Position numbers and translations under genes: made by a program. Under the pieces are notes generated by a model, which saw only the letters and a program-made list of their open reading frames with translations, had not been told where the DNA came from and searched no databases. 64,000 nucleotides of DNA from Clostridiaceae bacterium BRH_c20a (GTDB lineage Bacteria; Bacillota; Peptococcia; Peptococcales; BICA1-8), in assembly GCA_000961765.1 (NCBI GenBank), contig LADT01000026.1, positions 1-64,000 on the forward strand, read 5' to 3'. Numbering within the stretch: the first letter of the stretch is position 1; the number at the start of each line of letters is the position of its first letter. Shown here one piece after another: positions 23,434 through 32,290 of this stretch.

Positions 23434-24324
23434 TTAGCCCCCCAGTTTGGCAATTTCCCGTTGAAGTCCATGGGACCCCAGTAGCTCTCGAAAAGTATCC
23501 AAATCCTGTTTGTCTTTCAAAACTACGTTAAGGGTTTTATCAATTAAGTCTTGGTCAAGGTTTACGGCCATTAAAGCTTCTAATGCTCTTGCCCAGTCGA
23601 GGGTTTCTGAGATAGCTGGCTTTTTCCGCAGATTTAGCTTTTGTCTGATTATATAGACAGCACTAGCGATATCTCCTGCTAGGCGTTCAGCAATTCCCGG
23701 GACCTTGGCGCGGATGATTTGTAGTTCTTTTTCTAAGGTAGGGTAACCAATGTATAGAAAGAGACATCTCCGCTTCAGACCATCAGAAAGATCTCTTTCT
23801 CCGTTACTAGTCAAAATCACTATGGGTATTTGTTTTGCTGCAATTGTGCCTAGTTCAGGTATGGAAACCTGAAAATCAGAAAGCACTTCAAATAAAAAGG
23901 CCTCGAATTCTTCATCTGTTTTATCAATTTCATCTATTAAGAGCACAGATCTTTTTTCGGTCAGAATAGCCTTTAAGAGCGGTCGCTCTAATAAGTAGTC
24001 TTTAGAAAAGATACCGGTTTCCAACTCGCTAAGCTGCTCTCTTTCTTTATTAATCTGGATATGCAGCAGCTGTTTTTGATAATTCCATTCATAAAGTGCT
24101 TTATTCTCATCCAAACCCTCATAACACTGCAATCTGATTAAATCAGTTTGGAAAATTCTACTTAAGACTTTGGCAATTTCAGTTTTCCCCACTCCCGGAG
24201 CGCCTGTTACCAAAAGGGGTTTTTGTAACTTGATGGCTAGGTACACATTCATGATAACTTCATCATCACAAATATAGTCTTCTGACTCAAAAGCTCGCCG
24301 CAAGTCTACTAAAGATAATTCCAT
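23434..24324 (-). CDS. MoxR-family AAA+ ATPase (CoxD-like)
   Basis: MoxR ATPases work with VWA proteins to mature metalloenzymes such as CO dehydrogenase. The 296-residue protein has Walker A GAPGVGKT (41-48), Walker B VLLIDEID (127-134), sensor ILTSNGERD (sensor 1 Asn) and an arginine-rich LKRRCLFLYI segment. The LSRIFQTDLIRLQCYEGLDENKALYEW insert is typical of the CoxD-like branch. AAGGAGGC precedes ATG 24324. It forms a two-gene operon with the VWA gene. No molybdenum hydroxylase genes are nearby, so the client is not apparent. Confidence 0.9.
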   Translation of the reverse strand: MELSLVDLRRAFESEDYICDDEVIMNVYLAIKLQKPLLVTGAPGVGKTEIAKVLSRIFQTDLIRLQCYEGLDENKALYEWNYQKQLLHIQINKEREQLSELETGIFSKDYLLERPLLKAILTEKRSVLLIDEIDKTDEEFEAFLFEVLSDFQVSIPELGTIAAKQIPIVILTSNGERDLSDGLKRRCLFLYIGYPTLEKELQIIRAKVPGIAERLAGDIASAVYIIRQKLNLRKKPAISETLDWARALEALMAVNLDQDLIDKTLNVVLKDKQDLDTFRELLGSHGLQREIAKLGG

Positions 24325-24433
24325 AAAGAGCCTCCTTTAACTGTTGTTATATTATGATAGCAAATATTCGCTGAACTACCTATGACAATTATCACAAAAG
24401 TATGAAAAAGATAAAACAATATACTTTAAAGTA

Positions 24434-24826
24434 TTATATTTTTGACTCTGTATCATACTTCCAATCATTTATACCACCTAGGTTAAAAACATTGGTATAT
24501 CCTAGTTCTGCTAAAATCTTTGCTGCAGCTGCGCTTCTATTACCACTTCGGCAATAGACAAAAATTTTAGCTTCTTTATCCTTTATTTTTTCTTCGACTT
24601 CTTCCTTAAGAACCTCAACGGGAATCAGTAAGCTCCTAGGAATATGTTTTTCATTATATTCTTCAATAGTTCTTACATCTAAAAGAATAATATCCTTTTC
24701 TTTTTGTAACTGCTCATAGGCAATGTCTGGTTTTATATTTTGGTAATTTTGCCTTTGGTCTTTGGTTTGACAACCTACGCTAAAAAGTAGTGAAACAAGA
24801 AATATAAATAAAATCAGCTTCCTCAT
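24434..24826 (-). CDS. rhodanese-like lipoprotein
   Basis: Rhodaneses transfer sulfane sulfur through a cysteine persulfide. The 130-residue protein carries a lipoprotein signal (LLFSVGC with lipidated C19) and one rhodanese domain. The active loop is CRSGNR with C92, preceded by DVRTIEEYNEKHIPRSLLIPV. The domain is complete and of normal length, so a surface-located sulfurtransferase is likely. AAGGAAGG precedes ATG 24826. It stands alone, separated by about 107 bases from the MoxR gene. Confidence 0.9.
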   Translation of the reverse strand: MRKLILFIFLVSLLFSVGCQTKDQRQNYQNIKPDIAYEQLQKEKDIILLDVRTIEEYNEKHIPRSLLIPVEVLKEEVEEKIKDKEAKIFVYCRSGNRSAAAAKILAELGYTNVFNLGGINDWKYDTESKI

Positions 24827-25068
24827 TATATACCTTCCTTTCTAAGCCCTGTTTTTTGTAATGCTACTTCTATTTTAATCAAATTAGCTATTTAATGCAT
24901 AGCTCAATTTATGGTAGGGGTAATAAAAGGGGGAAGAGCCAATTTTTTGTAGTGTTATATTGCCTTTAAAGCTGTTGAAGTACTGCAAATGGCACTAAAT
25001 TTTCGGTTAGTTTTGATCCTATATAAGGTATAATAAAGGATAATGTCATAATTAAGTGGAGGCTTTTA

Positions 25069-25677
25069 ATGGAAAAATTAATTCAAAAACTTAAAGAAAA
25101 AAACTTTCAAGCCTATTTAGCTCAAGATAGCAAGGAGGCCAAGAAAATTGCGTTAGCTTTAATCCCGGAAAGAGCTACTATTGGTATGGGTAATTCTTTG
25201 ACCCTTCGGGAAACTGGAATTTTCGATGAATTGGTTTCCGGGAAGTATAAAGTTATTAACCAATTTGAAAAGGGAATATCTCGGGAAGAAAACTTACAAC
25301 GCCGAAAAAACGGTTTGTTGGCTGATGTATATTTTAGTAGTGTAAATGCTCTTACCCAAGAAGGTGCGCTAGTTAACATTGATGGCAAGGGTAATCGGAT
25401 TGCGGCTATTAATTTTGGTCCTGATAAAGTCATTTTAGTAGTAGGAAAAAACAAAGTTGTTGATAATGAAGAGGGGGCGTGGCAAAGACTGAAAAAAGCT
25501 GCACCAGTTCTTGCAAAAAAGCTAGGCAGAAAAACACCATGTGTTGAGACGGAAATCTGTTCTGATTGTAAATCTCCCCAGCGAATTTGCCGTTTTTATT
25601 CAGTAATTCGCAGTCAAATGCCTGATGATAGAGATAGAATCCATGTGATCTTAGTAAATGAAGATTTAGGTATCTAA
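25069..25677 (+). CDS. LUD domain protein (YkgG/LutC-like)
   Basis: LUD-domain proteins take part in lactate utilisation and related iron-sulfur oxidoreductases. The 202-residue protein shows the family segments TIGMGNSLTLRETGIFDEL, ADVYFSSVNALTQEGALVNIDGKGNRIAAINFGP and KVVDNEEGAWQRLKK. The last 50 residues hold four cysteines (TPCVETEICSDCKSPQRICRF), a layout seen in stand-alone DUF162 members that may bind a cluster. No lutA or lutB gene is next to it. A -10 box TATAAT lies at 25029-25034 and GTGGAGG before ATG 25069. Confidence 0.87.
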   Translation: MEKLIQKLKEKNFQAYLAQDSKEAKKIALALIPERATIGMGNSLTLRETGIFDELVSGKYKVINQFEKGISREENLQRRKNGLLADVYFSSVNALTQEGALVNIDGKGNRIAAINFGPDKVILVVGKNKVVDNEEGAWQRLKKAAPVLAKKLGRKTPCVETEICSDCKSPQRICRFYSVIRSQMPDDRDRIHVILVNEDLGI

Positions 25678-25777
25678 CCTTAAGTGGAAGTTTCTTCGCT
25701 AGCGCTTTTGAATGACCAGCTAAACTATTTGCTGTATTGTTGTTAGTGTCCGCAATAAAAGAGAGTATTAAGCATTA

Positions 25778-25818
25778 AAAAACCTTAGTCTATTTAATCT
25801 AGGCTAAGGTTTTTTTGT
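25778..25818. terminator. bidirectional hairpin terminator
   Basis: AAAAAACCTTAG and CTAAGGTTTTTT pair around an interior loop that includes CTA/TAG. Runs of A and T make it work for both the LUD gene (+) and the ABC operon (-). Confidence 0.85.
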
Positions 25819-25843
25819 GTTAACTCCAGTAGGTTCAACCACT

Positions 25844-26755
25844 CTATTCTTTTAATCTGGGGTCTAAGGCATCCCTTAATCCATCACCTAATAAATTGAA
25901 TCCTAACACCGTAAGCATGATCGCTAAGCCGGGATACATAACTGACCAGGGCGCTTGACGCAAATAGCCCCTGCTGTCTGCTAACATTGCACCCCATTCG
26001 GGCATAGGAGGCTGAGCACCTAGACCTAAAAAACTTAAGCCGGCAGCTTCCAAGATTGCTGTCCCAATTGTCAGCGTTGCTTGAACAATTATGGGAGCGA
26101 GGCAGTTAGGTAGTACATGGCGAAAAATAATTTGCACATCTGTACACCCGATGGCTTTACTAGCTTCTACGTATTCAGTCTCTTTTACTGATAAAACTGA
26201 GGCACGAACGATTCGGGCAAATCTAGGTATATTGACTATACCCACAGCTATCATGGCATTTTTAAGGCTGGGACCTAAAATAGTAACTATGGCAAGTGCT
26301 AATAGAATTGTGGGAAAAGCCAGCATTATATCTACTAGGCGCATAATCCCAACATCGATCCATCTGCCGTAGTATCCTGATAGCACACCTAGTGTTGTTC
26401 CAAATAGTAGGGCAATACCCACGGAAATAACACCTATTTGTACGGAAATACCTGCCCCATGGATGATTCTGCTTAAGACATCTCGACCTTGGGAATCTGT
26501 ACCCAAGAGATACTTTTCCGATGGAGGCTGCTGTCGGTCCTTTAATATTCCATTTTCGGGGTCATGGGGTGCTAAAAAAGGAGCAAAGATGGCACAAAAA
26601 AATAAAATACCGATAATAATTGCACCAAACACAGCAATGTTATTTTTCTTAAGTCTCTTAAAAGTATCCTGCCAGAGTCCGCCAGATTTTGTAAATTTGT
26701 CATCTACAAGTGGTTGAGGAGTTATAGTAGTGTTTATATCTTTAATTGTTTTCAT
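25844..26755 (-). CDS. oligopeptide/dipeptide ABC transporter permease (DppC/OppC type)
   Basis: One of two membrane subunits of a peptide-type importer. The 303 residues include a cytoplasmic N-terminus, about six helices and the EAA loop (EYVEASKAIGCTDVQIIFRHVLPN, about 195-218) that docks on the ATPases. Start ATG 26755 has GGGAGG seven bases upstream; a TTG at 26770 would place the ribosome binding site inside the gene. It is last in the operon 31511-25844. Substrate could be a peptide or nickel; no nickel-specific signs were seen. Confidence 0.9.
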   Translation of the reverse strand: MKTIKDINTTITPQPLVDDKFTKSGGLWQDTFKRLKKNNIAVFGAIIIGILFFCAIFAPFLAPHDPENGILKDRQQPPSEKYLLGTDSQGRDVLSRIIHGAGISVQIGVISVGIALLFGTTLGVLSGYYGRWIDVGIMRLVDIMLAFPTILLALAIVTILGPSLKNAMIAVGIVNIPRFARIVRASVLSVKETEYVEASKAIGCTDVQIIFRHVLPNCLAPIIVQATLTIGTAILEAAGLSFLGLGAQPPMPEWGAMLADSRGYLRQAPWSVMYPGLAIMLTVLGFNLLGDGLRDALDPRLKE

Positions 26756-26771
26756 CGCTTTGCCTCCCAAC

Positions 26772-27776
26772 CTATTCTAGTTTGATTCTGGGATCAATAT
26801 AATTATAAGTTAAATCAACAAGCAGGTTTACTAAGACAAAACAGAATGAAATTAATAAGATGCCACCCTGGACAACAGGATAATCTCTAGCCATTATGGC
26901 TAGATACAACCTTCGGCCTAATCCCGGGTAAGAAAAAACAGTTTCGGTCATTACAGCTCCCCCGAGTAATATACCAAATTGTAAGCCTATTACTGTAATT
27001 ACCGGTAAAAAGGCATTTTTTATGGCATGTTTAAAGACTACAATGTTTTCTGGTAAGCCTTTTGCCCGGGCTGTTCTAATATAATCCTGACGCATAACTT
27101 CTAACATACTAGAGCGAGTCATTCGGGCAATTATTGCCATAGGAATGGTGGCTAATGCAAAACTAGGCATAAATAAGTGCCATAGAATATTTTTGAAGGC
27201 ATTTAAGTTACCCGCTAAAAGTGAATCAAATAATAATAAATGGGTTATCCGAGGGACGTTAATTGCTACATCTAATCTGCCCGATGGAGGGAACCAGCCA
27301 AGTTTGTAGGCAAAGGCCCAAATCATTAATAAACCTAACCAGAAAATTGGCATAGAAACACCAACCAATGCTCCAACCATACTAAGATTATCGAAGATAG
27401 AATACTGCTTAACAGCGGCAATTGTCCCTGCTGCAATACCTACTACTACTGCGATAATCATTGCTACTATTGTTAGCTCTAATGTGGCAGCAAAGGATAT
27501 TAACAGTTCATAGGTTACTTTTTCATTGGTGATAATTGATGTTCCTAAGTCTCCACTGAGAATATTCTTAAGAAAGTTAAGAAACTGGATATATAAAGGT
27601 TCATTTAAACCTAATTTTTCCTGTAAAGCTAAGATAGAAGCTTCATTTGCTCTTTCGCCTAAAATTATGCGAGCAGGGTCCCCTGGAATCATGTGAATTA
27701 TTGAAAAGGCAAGCAGGCTTACACCGATAAGTACTGGAATCAGCATCAGGAGTCTTTTTAAGATATAATTTACCAT
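26772..27776 (-). CDS. oligopeptide/dipeptide ABC transporter permease (DppB/OppB type)
   Basis: The 334-residue permease has the N-terminal signature of the DppB family (ILKRLLMLIPVLIGVSLLAFSIIHMIPGDPA), six membrane helices and the EAA loop YIRTARAKGLPENIVVFKHAIKNA near residue 225. It would form the membrane channel with the DppC-type subunit. The start of the next gene lies 17 bases downstream. A short GC-rich hairpin (27806-27826) separates this gene from the binding-protein gene upstream in the operon. Confidence 0.92.
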   Translation of the reverse strand: MVNYILKRLLMLIPVLIGVSLLAFSIIHMIPGDPARIILGERANEASILALQEKLGLNEPLYIQFLNFLKNILSGDLGTSIITNEKVTYELLISFAATLELTIVAMIIAVVVGIAAGTIAAVKQYSIFDNLSMVGALVGVSMPIFWLGLLMIWAFAYKLGWFPPSGRLDVAINVPRITHLLLFDSLLAGNLNAFKNILWHLFMPSFALATIPMAIIARMTRSSMLEVMRQDYIRTARAKGLPENIVVFKHAIKNAFLPVITVIGLQFGILLGGAVMTETVFSYPGLGRRLYLAIMARDYPVVQGGILLISFCFVLVNLLVDLTYNYIDPRIKLE

Positions 27777-27805
27777 TTAGTTACTGCCTCCCTTAAACCT
27801 TAGAT

Positions 27806-27826
27806 GGGGAGCCGTCAAGGCCCCCC
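27806..27826 (-). promoter_or_regulatory. intercistronic hairpin between binding-protein and permease genes
   Basis: GGGGAGCC GTCAA GGCCCCCC can fold with one internal mismatch. Such hairpins downstream of binding-protein genes often protect the upstream mRNA or attenuate the permease genes; that role is inferred. No T run follows. Confidence 0.5.
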
Positions 27827-27845
27827 AAGTTAGTCTATTGTGATT

Positions 27846-29480
27846 TTATTCAATATCAACTTTCCAGAAGGTAGACTCTCCACCTGTTGGGTGTGGTATG
27901 AAATTTTTGACTGATTTTTTAGCTGCTATAGGAGGTGTTGAATGTACTAAAGGTATCCAAGGTGCGTCTTCATGGATGATAACCTGAGCTTCCTCATATA
28001 ATTTAGCTCTTTTAGCCTGGTCAGTTTCCTTTTGAGCTGCGATTAACAAGTCATGGACTTTGTCGCTTTTGTAAAAGGCAAAGTTTCCAGCTGAACCAAC
28101 TTTAGCATTATCCTTATCTAAAAGAACATACATGAAGTTATCCGGGTCACCGTTATCACCGTTCCAGCCGATTAGATACATTGAGTGCTCGCCAAATTCA
28201 CCTTTTTCCAGATAAGTTCCCCAATCCATTGTTACTATCTCAGCCTCTACACCAACGGCGGCAAACTGTTGCTGCATTGCAGTAGCAATTTCCTTGGGCT
28301 GTGGCATATAGGGACGGGCTACGGGCATAGCCCACAGCTCTGTTTTAAAGCCGTTGGGGTAACCAGCTTCCGCTAGCAATGCCTTGGCTTTGGCTGGGTC
28401 ATACTCATAGTCTACAATGGCATCATTATAGCCCCATAAAGATGGAGGCAATGGGTTTTTAGCAGTTTTAGCAAAGCCTGCATAAAAGGCATCTATCAAT
28501 GCTTGCTTATCTATAGCATGGTTTAAAGCTCTTCTAACTAGGACATTATCAAAGGGCTCTTTCTCATTGTGTAGTGCCAGGTAGCCAACATTCATACTTG
28601 GTCTAAGTAGTAACTGCAAATTAGGGTCTTGCTCAACAATGGTGGCATCCTCAGGACTTAAACCTATCATAATATCAATGGTACCTGCCTGCAGTTCCAT
28701 TAAACGGGCAGAATTATCAGGGATTGCTCTAAATATCAACTTATCCAGTTTGGGACCTTCACCCCAGTAGTCCTCGTTCTTTTCCAGAACAATTTTATCA
28801 TCCTTAAGCCACTCGACAAATTTGAAGGGACCTGTACCAACAGGATTTTTAAAAAAGTCTTTTCCGTATTTTTTGATAGCTTCCGGACTAGAAATACCAA
28901 AGCAAGGCATTCCCAGGTTATTGATAAATGGAGCAAATGGTTGGGTGAGTTCAACTTCTACAGTTAGTTCATCTACTGCTCTAACTTCTTTGACAACCCC
29001 GGGATATCCGCCAAACATATACCCCCAATATTCGTAAGCTTCACCTTCATAGCGGTAAGCATTATCTTCAAACATCCACCTATCAAAGTTGAATTTTACA
29101 GCTTCAGCATTAAGGGGTGTGCCGTCGTGGAATTTGACCCCTTCCCGTAAGTTAAAGACCCATATTAAGCCGTCTTTATCTTTGGGTTCCCAGGTTTTTG
29201 CCAATCCAGGAATAATATTTGTGTTATCATCTTCATAATCTACTAAAGTATCAGTAATATTTCTAGATACATAAAAGGATTCACCATCTGTTTCATTGGC
29301 CGGGTCTAGGCCCACACTATCGCCGCCCCGGGCAAAAACTAGTACTTTTTCCTTTACTTCTGGTTCTTTAGGTGCTTCAGCCTCTTGTTTGGGCTCGGGA
29401 GTGGTACCACCACAGCCGGCAATAAACAGTGACAAACTTAAAAGAGCTATTAATACTAAAATCCACTTCTTTCCTTGCAT
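27846..29480 (-). CDS. peptide-type ABC transporter substrate-binding lipoprotein
   Basis: SBP family 5 lipoprotein that captures peptides outside the cell. The 544-residue protein starts with a signal ending in LSLFIAGC (lipid-modified C23), a Gly/Thr/Pro/Glu linker, then the family-5 fold. Landmarks are the DPANETDGESFYVSRNITDTLV segment (58-80), LREGVKFHDGTPLNAEAVKFNFDRW, VGTGPFKFVEW and KAKALLAEAGYPNGF. Length is standard. It lies third in the operon, which differs from the more common binding-protein-first order. Ligand is probably oligopeptides but is not proven. Confidence 0.93.
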   Translation of the reverse strand: MQGKKWILVLIALLSLSLFIAGCGGTTPEPKQEAEAPKEPEVKEKVLVFARGGDSVGLDPANETDGESFYVSRNITDTLVDYEDDNTNIIPGLAKTWEPKDKDGLIWVFNLREGVKFHDGTPLNAEAVKFNFDRWMFEDNAYRYEGEAYEYWGYMFGGYPGVVKEVRAVDELTVEVELTQPFAPFINNLGMPCFGISSPEAIKKYGKDFFKNPVGTGPFKFVEWLKDDKIVLEKNEDYWGEGPKLDKLIFRAIPDNSARLMELQAGTIDIMIGLSPEDATIVEQDPNLQLLLRPSMNVGYLALHNEKEPFDNVLVRRALNHAIDKQALIDAFYAGFAKTAKNPLPPSLWGYNDAIVDYEYDPAKAKALLAEAGYPNGFKTELWAMPVARPYMPQPKEIATAMQQQFAAVGVEAEIVTMDWGTYLEKGEFGEHSMYLIGWNGDNGDPDNFMYVLLDKDNAKVGSAGNFAFYKSDKVHDLLIAAQKETDQAKRAKLYEEAQVIIHEDAPWIPLVHSTPPIAAKKSVKNFIPHPTGGESTFWKVDIE

Positions 29481-29525
29481 TTTTATACCCCCTCGTATCT
29501 ATTAGTAATAAATTGGCAGACTTAT

Positions 29526-30524
29526 TTAATCTGTTCCTGTACACCTCCTCTGCTGAAAATTTAGATTATGGCATGAAACCAGATGTTTGGTTTTATGTTC
29601 CTTTAAGACTGGTTTTTGATGTCGACAAATCTCTATAGCTTGAGGACATCGGGTATGGAAGTTACAGCCCGATGGCGGATTAATTGGGCTTGGTACATCA
29701 CCCTCTAAAAGAATTCTGTTCTTTTTTAATCTGGGATTAGGAATAGGAATTGCCGAAAACAGGGCTTGGGAATAAGGGTGCATGGGTTCTCTATAAAGAT
29801 TTTTATAATCAGCCAATTCTACAATCCTGCCTAAGTACATTACGGCAACCCTGTTGCTGATATGTTTTACTACACTTAGGTCATGGGCAATAAACAATAA
29901 GGTTAAACTAAATTCCTTTTGAAGGTCCTTTAATAAATTTATAACCTGAGCCTGAATAGAAACATCCAGAGCAGATACCGGTTCATCACAAACAATTAAC
30001 TTAGGATTAACACTAAGGGCTCTAGCAATCCCAATCCGCTGTCTCTGTCCACCGCTAAACTCATGGGGGTACCGGGAAGTGTGATAGGGGCTTAATCCTA
30101 CAATTTCCAATAGCTCCTGAACCCTTTTTTCTTGAGTTTTTCTGGTTCCTATTCCAAAATTACGCAGGGGTTCAGCAATCATATCACCTACAGTAAGCCG
30201 TGGATTCAGTGAGGCGTAGGGATCCTGAAATATTATCTGGATATCTTTACGCAACAGCCGCATCTTTAGGCTATCAAGCTTGGCAATATCTTGGCCATTA
30301 AAAAGGATTTGACCGGAAGTGGGTTCTAATAATCTTAAAATACAGCGGCCAGTCGTTGATTTTCCACAGCCGCTTTCACCTACTAGTCCTAAGGTTTCTC
30401 CTTTGTTTATAGAAAATGAAATATCGTCAACTGCCTTGACGGCACCAACTGGTTTAGAAATAATACCTTTAGTAATGGGAAAATATTTAATAAGATTTTT
30501 AACTTCTAAGATAAATCCGGACAT
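29526..30524 (-). CDS. peptide ABC transporter ATP-binding protein (DppF/OppF type)
   Basis: ATPase subunit that drives import. The 332-residue protein has Walker A GESGCGKST (about 47-55), the Q loop, the signature FSGGQRQRIGIARAL, Walker B LIVCDEPVSALD, and the C-terminal oligopeptide extension with PSGCNFHTRCPQA, whose cysteines are typical for this group and may hold an iron-sulfur cluster. ATG 30524 has GAGGGG four bases upstream; ATG 30536 is the alternative. It follows the DppD-type gene by 15 bases. Confidence 0.92.
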   Translation of the reverse strand: MSGFILEVKNLIKYFPITKGIISKPVGAVKAVDDISFSINKGETLGLVGESGCGKSTTGRCILRLLEPTSGQILFNGQDIAKLDSLKMRLLRKDIQIIFQDPYASLNPRLTVGDMIAEPLRNFGIGTRKTQEKRVQELLEIVGLSPYHTSRYPHEFSGGQRQRIGIARALSVNPKLIVCDEPVSALDVSIQAQVINLLKDLQKEFSLTLLFIAHDLSVVKHISNRVAVMYLGRIVELADYKNLYREPMHPYSQALFSAIPIPNPRLKKNRILLEGDVPSPINPPSGCNFHTRCPQAIEICRHQKPVLKEHKTKHLVSCHNLNFQQRRCTGTD

Positions 30525-30539
30525 AAAACCCCTCATTTC

Positions 30540-31511
30540 CTAATACAAGTGACAAGCTACCATATGACCTTGCTCAACTTCTACAAGTGAAGGTCCAGCA
30601 ATTAGGCATATTTCATGAGCTTCCTTACAGCGATCTGAAAAGCTGCATCCTAGGGGCAAATTACGTAAGTCGGGTGGGCTGCCTTCAATTGGTTCTAGTC
30701 TGGCTTGGTCTTCATCATCGAGCTTTGGAAGTGATGAAAGTAAACCCCAGGTATATGGGTGCTTTGGTTTAGAAAACAGAGTATCTACATCTGTAATTTC
30801 TACCGGCTTTCCGGCATACATAACCAGGACGTTATCACATAATTCGGCAACAACCCCTAAGTCATGGGTTATCATGATTATAGCTGTCTCATATTCTGCT
30901 TTTAATTGATTCATTAAGTCCAGTATTTGAGCTTGAATTGTGACATCAAGTGCTGTTGTTGGCTCATCAGCAATCAATAATTCTGGGTTACATGATAAGG
31001 CCATAGCAATCATTGCTCTCTGACGCATACCGCCGCTGAAGTGATGGGGATAATCATTGGCTCTTGATAATGCCTGGGGTATACCTACTTTTTCAAGCAT
31101 TTCAACTGCTTTTTTCCAAGCGGTCTTTTTGGTGAGTTTCTGATGAAAAACAATGGCTTCTGCAATTTGCTCACCTATTTTCAAAACAGGATTTAAGGAA
31201 GTCATGGGATCCTGAAAAATCATGGCTATCTCATTACCCCTAATTTTCCTCATTTCTTTATCTGAGGCTTGAACTAGATCAAGATTCTTGAATTTTATCT
31301 GTCCATCTATTATTTTACCTGGAGGAGTAGGTATTAGGCCCATTATTGATAATGCAGTAATTGATTTTCCTGAGCCTGATTCCCCAACTATACCTAATGT
31401 TTGGCCTTTATTTAAAGAAAAACCAATTCCATCAACTGCCTTAACAGTACCTGCTTCTGTATAGAAATAGGTTTTTAAATTACTAACTTCTAAAAGTGCT
31501 CGTTCAGACAA
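30540..31511 (-). CDS. peptide ABC transporter ATP-binding protein (DppD/OppD type)
   Basis: First gene of the five-gene operon. The start is most likely TTG 31511, which follows AGGGGG by seven bases and gives SERALLEVSNLKTYFYTEAG; a longer frame begins with a hydrophobic stretch that makes no sense for an ATPase. The 323-residue protein shows Walker A GESGSGKS, the signature FSGGMRQRAMIAMAL, Walker B LLIADEPTTALD, the H-loop (IMITHDLGV) and the C-terminal oligopeptide domain (LGCSFSDRCKEAH). It pairs with the DppF-type subunit. Confidence 0.92.
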   Translation of the reverse strand: MSERALLEVSNLKTYFYTEAGTVKAVDGIGFSLNKGQTLGIVGESGSGKSITALSIMGLIPTPPGKIIDGQIKFKNLDLVQASDKEMRKIRGNEIAMIFQDPMTSLNPVLKIGEQIAEAIVFHQKLTKKTAWKKAVEMLEKVGIPQALSRANDYPHHFSGGMRQRAMIAMALSCNPELLIADEPTTALDVTIQAQILDLMNQLKAEYETAIIMITHDLGVVAELCDNVLVMYAGKPVEITDVDTLFSKPKHPYTWGLLSSLPKLDDEDQARLEPIEGSPPDLRNLPLGCSFSDRCKEAHEICLIAGPSLVEVEQGHMVACHLY

Positions 31512-31616
31512 GTGACATCCCCCTAAACTGAAATATAACAGAAATATTAATACTACTGATACAATACAGAATAACACACAATTATCCAGTTTCTTACTTT
31601 TTCTCTTTTTTCTCTA

Positions 31617-31651
31617 AGTAAAAAAAAACTCTATCCACAAGGGAAGAGTTA
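31617..31651 (-). terminator. terminator of the two-component operon
   Basis: On the minus strand AACTCTTCC CTTGT GGATAGAGTT followed by ten T, about 25 bases after the response-regulator stop codon. Confidence 0.82.
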
Positions 31652-31675
31652 TTTTTCTTGGTGATAAATAGCTTA

Positions 31676-32290
31676 TTAATTAGTCTTAATCCAATATACA
31701 TTTTTAGGCCTTCCGAGTTTCCCGTAGTCGTACTCTGTTCCTACTAGTTTTTCTTGTACTAAGTGTGATAAATAGCGATGGACCGTTTGATAGGCCAGGT
31801 TTGTACCTTGGGCGATTTCTTCAATTAACATAGGCTTTTCAAGTTTTTCTAAAAAGCTGATAATTATTGCTCGGGTATTTTTATTAATACCTTTAATTAC
31901 ATAGGCGTTTTCTTGTCTTTGCGTTAGTTCGGCTACTTTTAGATTAATCATTATTCTGGCTATTAAATCCGGTGCTTTAATGGGCTTTAAAGCAAAATCT
32001 GTTGCCCCTTCTTTTAGAAGCTCATTGGCTAGTTCCTGTCTTTCATCTACTGTTAAAACCAGGATAGGTACTTTTTTATCCAGCTCTCGGATAGCTTTTA
32101 TGGTCATCAGTCCATCTAAAACCGGCATATGGTAGTCGGCTATAACTAAATCAAATCTATTTGTTTTAAAAAGCTGTAAGCCAATTTGGCCATTATCAGC
32201 TAATTGTGTTTGCCAGCCCCCGTGGCTGCATATTTCTTTTAGGGTATATTGAATATCAGCATTGTCTTCGATTATTAGTATTTTAGTCAT
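31676..32290 (-). CDS. response regulator with C-terminal HTH
   Basis: DNA-binding partner of the kinase encoded upstream. The 204-residue protein has a receiver domain (1-120) with acidic residues EDN at 8-10, phosphoacceptor D52 (VIADYHMP) and K102 (ALKPIKA). A short winged-helix domain follows (about 135-200, PMLIEEIAQGTNLAYQTVHRYLSHLVQEKL). The layout resembles CitB/DcuR-type regulators of carboxylate metabolism, but the target is unknown. The gene overlaps the kinase gene by eight bases. The peptide transporter operon just downstream is a possible target. Confidence 0.9.
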   Translation of the reverse strand: MTKILIIEDNADIQYTLKEICSHGGWQTQLADNGQIGLQLFKTNRFDLVIADYHMPVLDGLMTIKAIRELDKKVPILVLTVDERQELANELLKEGATDFALKPIKAPDLIARIMINLKVAELTQRQENAYVIKGINKNTRAIIISFLEKLEKPMLIEEIAQGTNLAYQTVHRYLSHLVQEKLVGTEYDYGKLGRPKNVYWIKTN

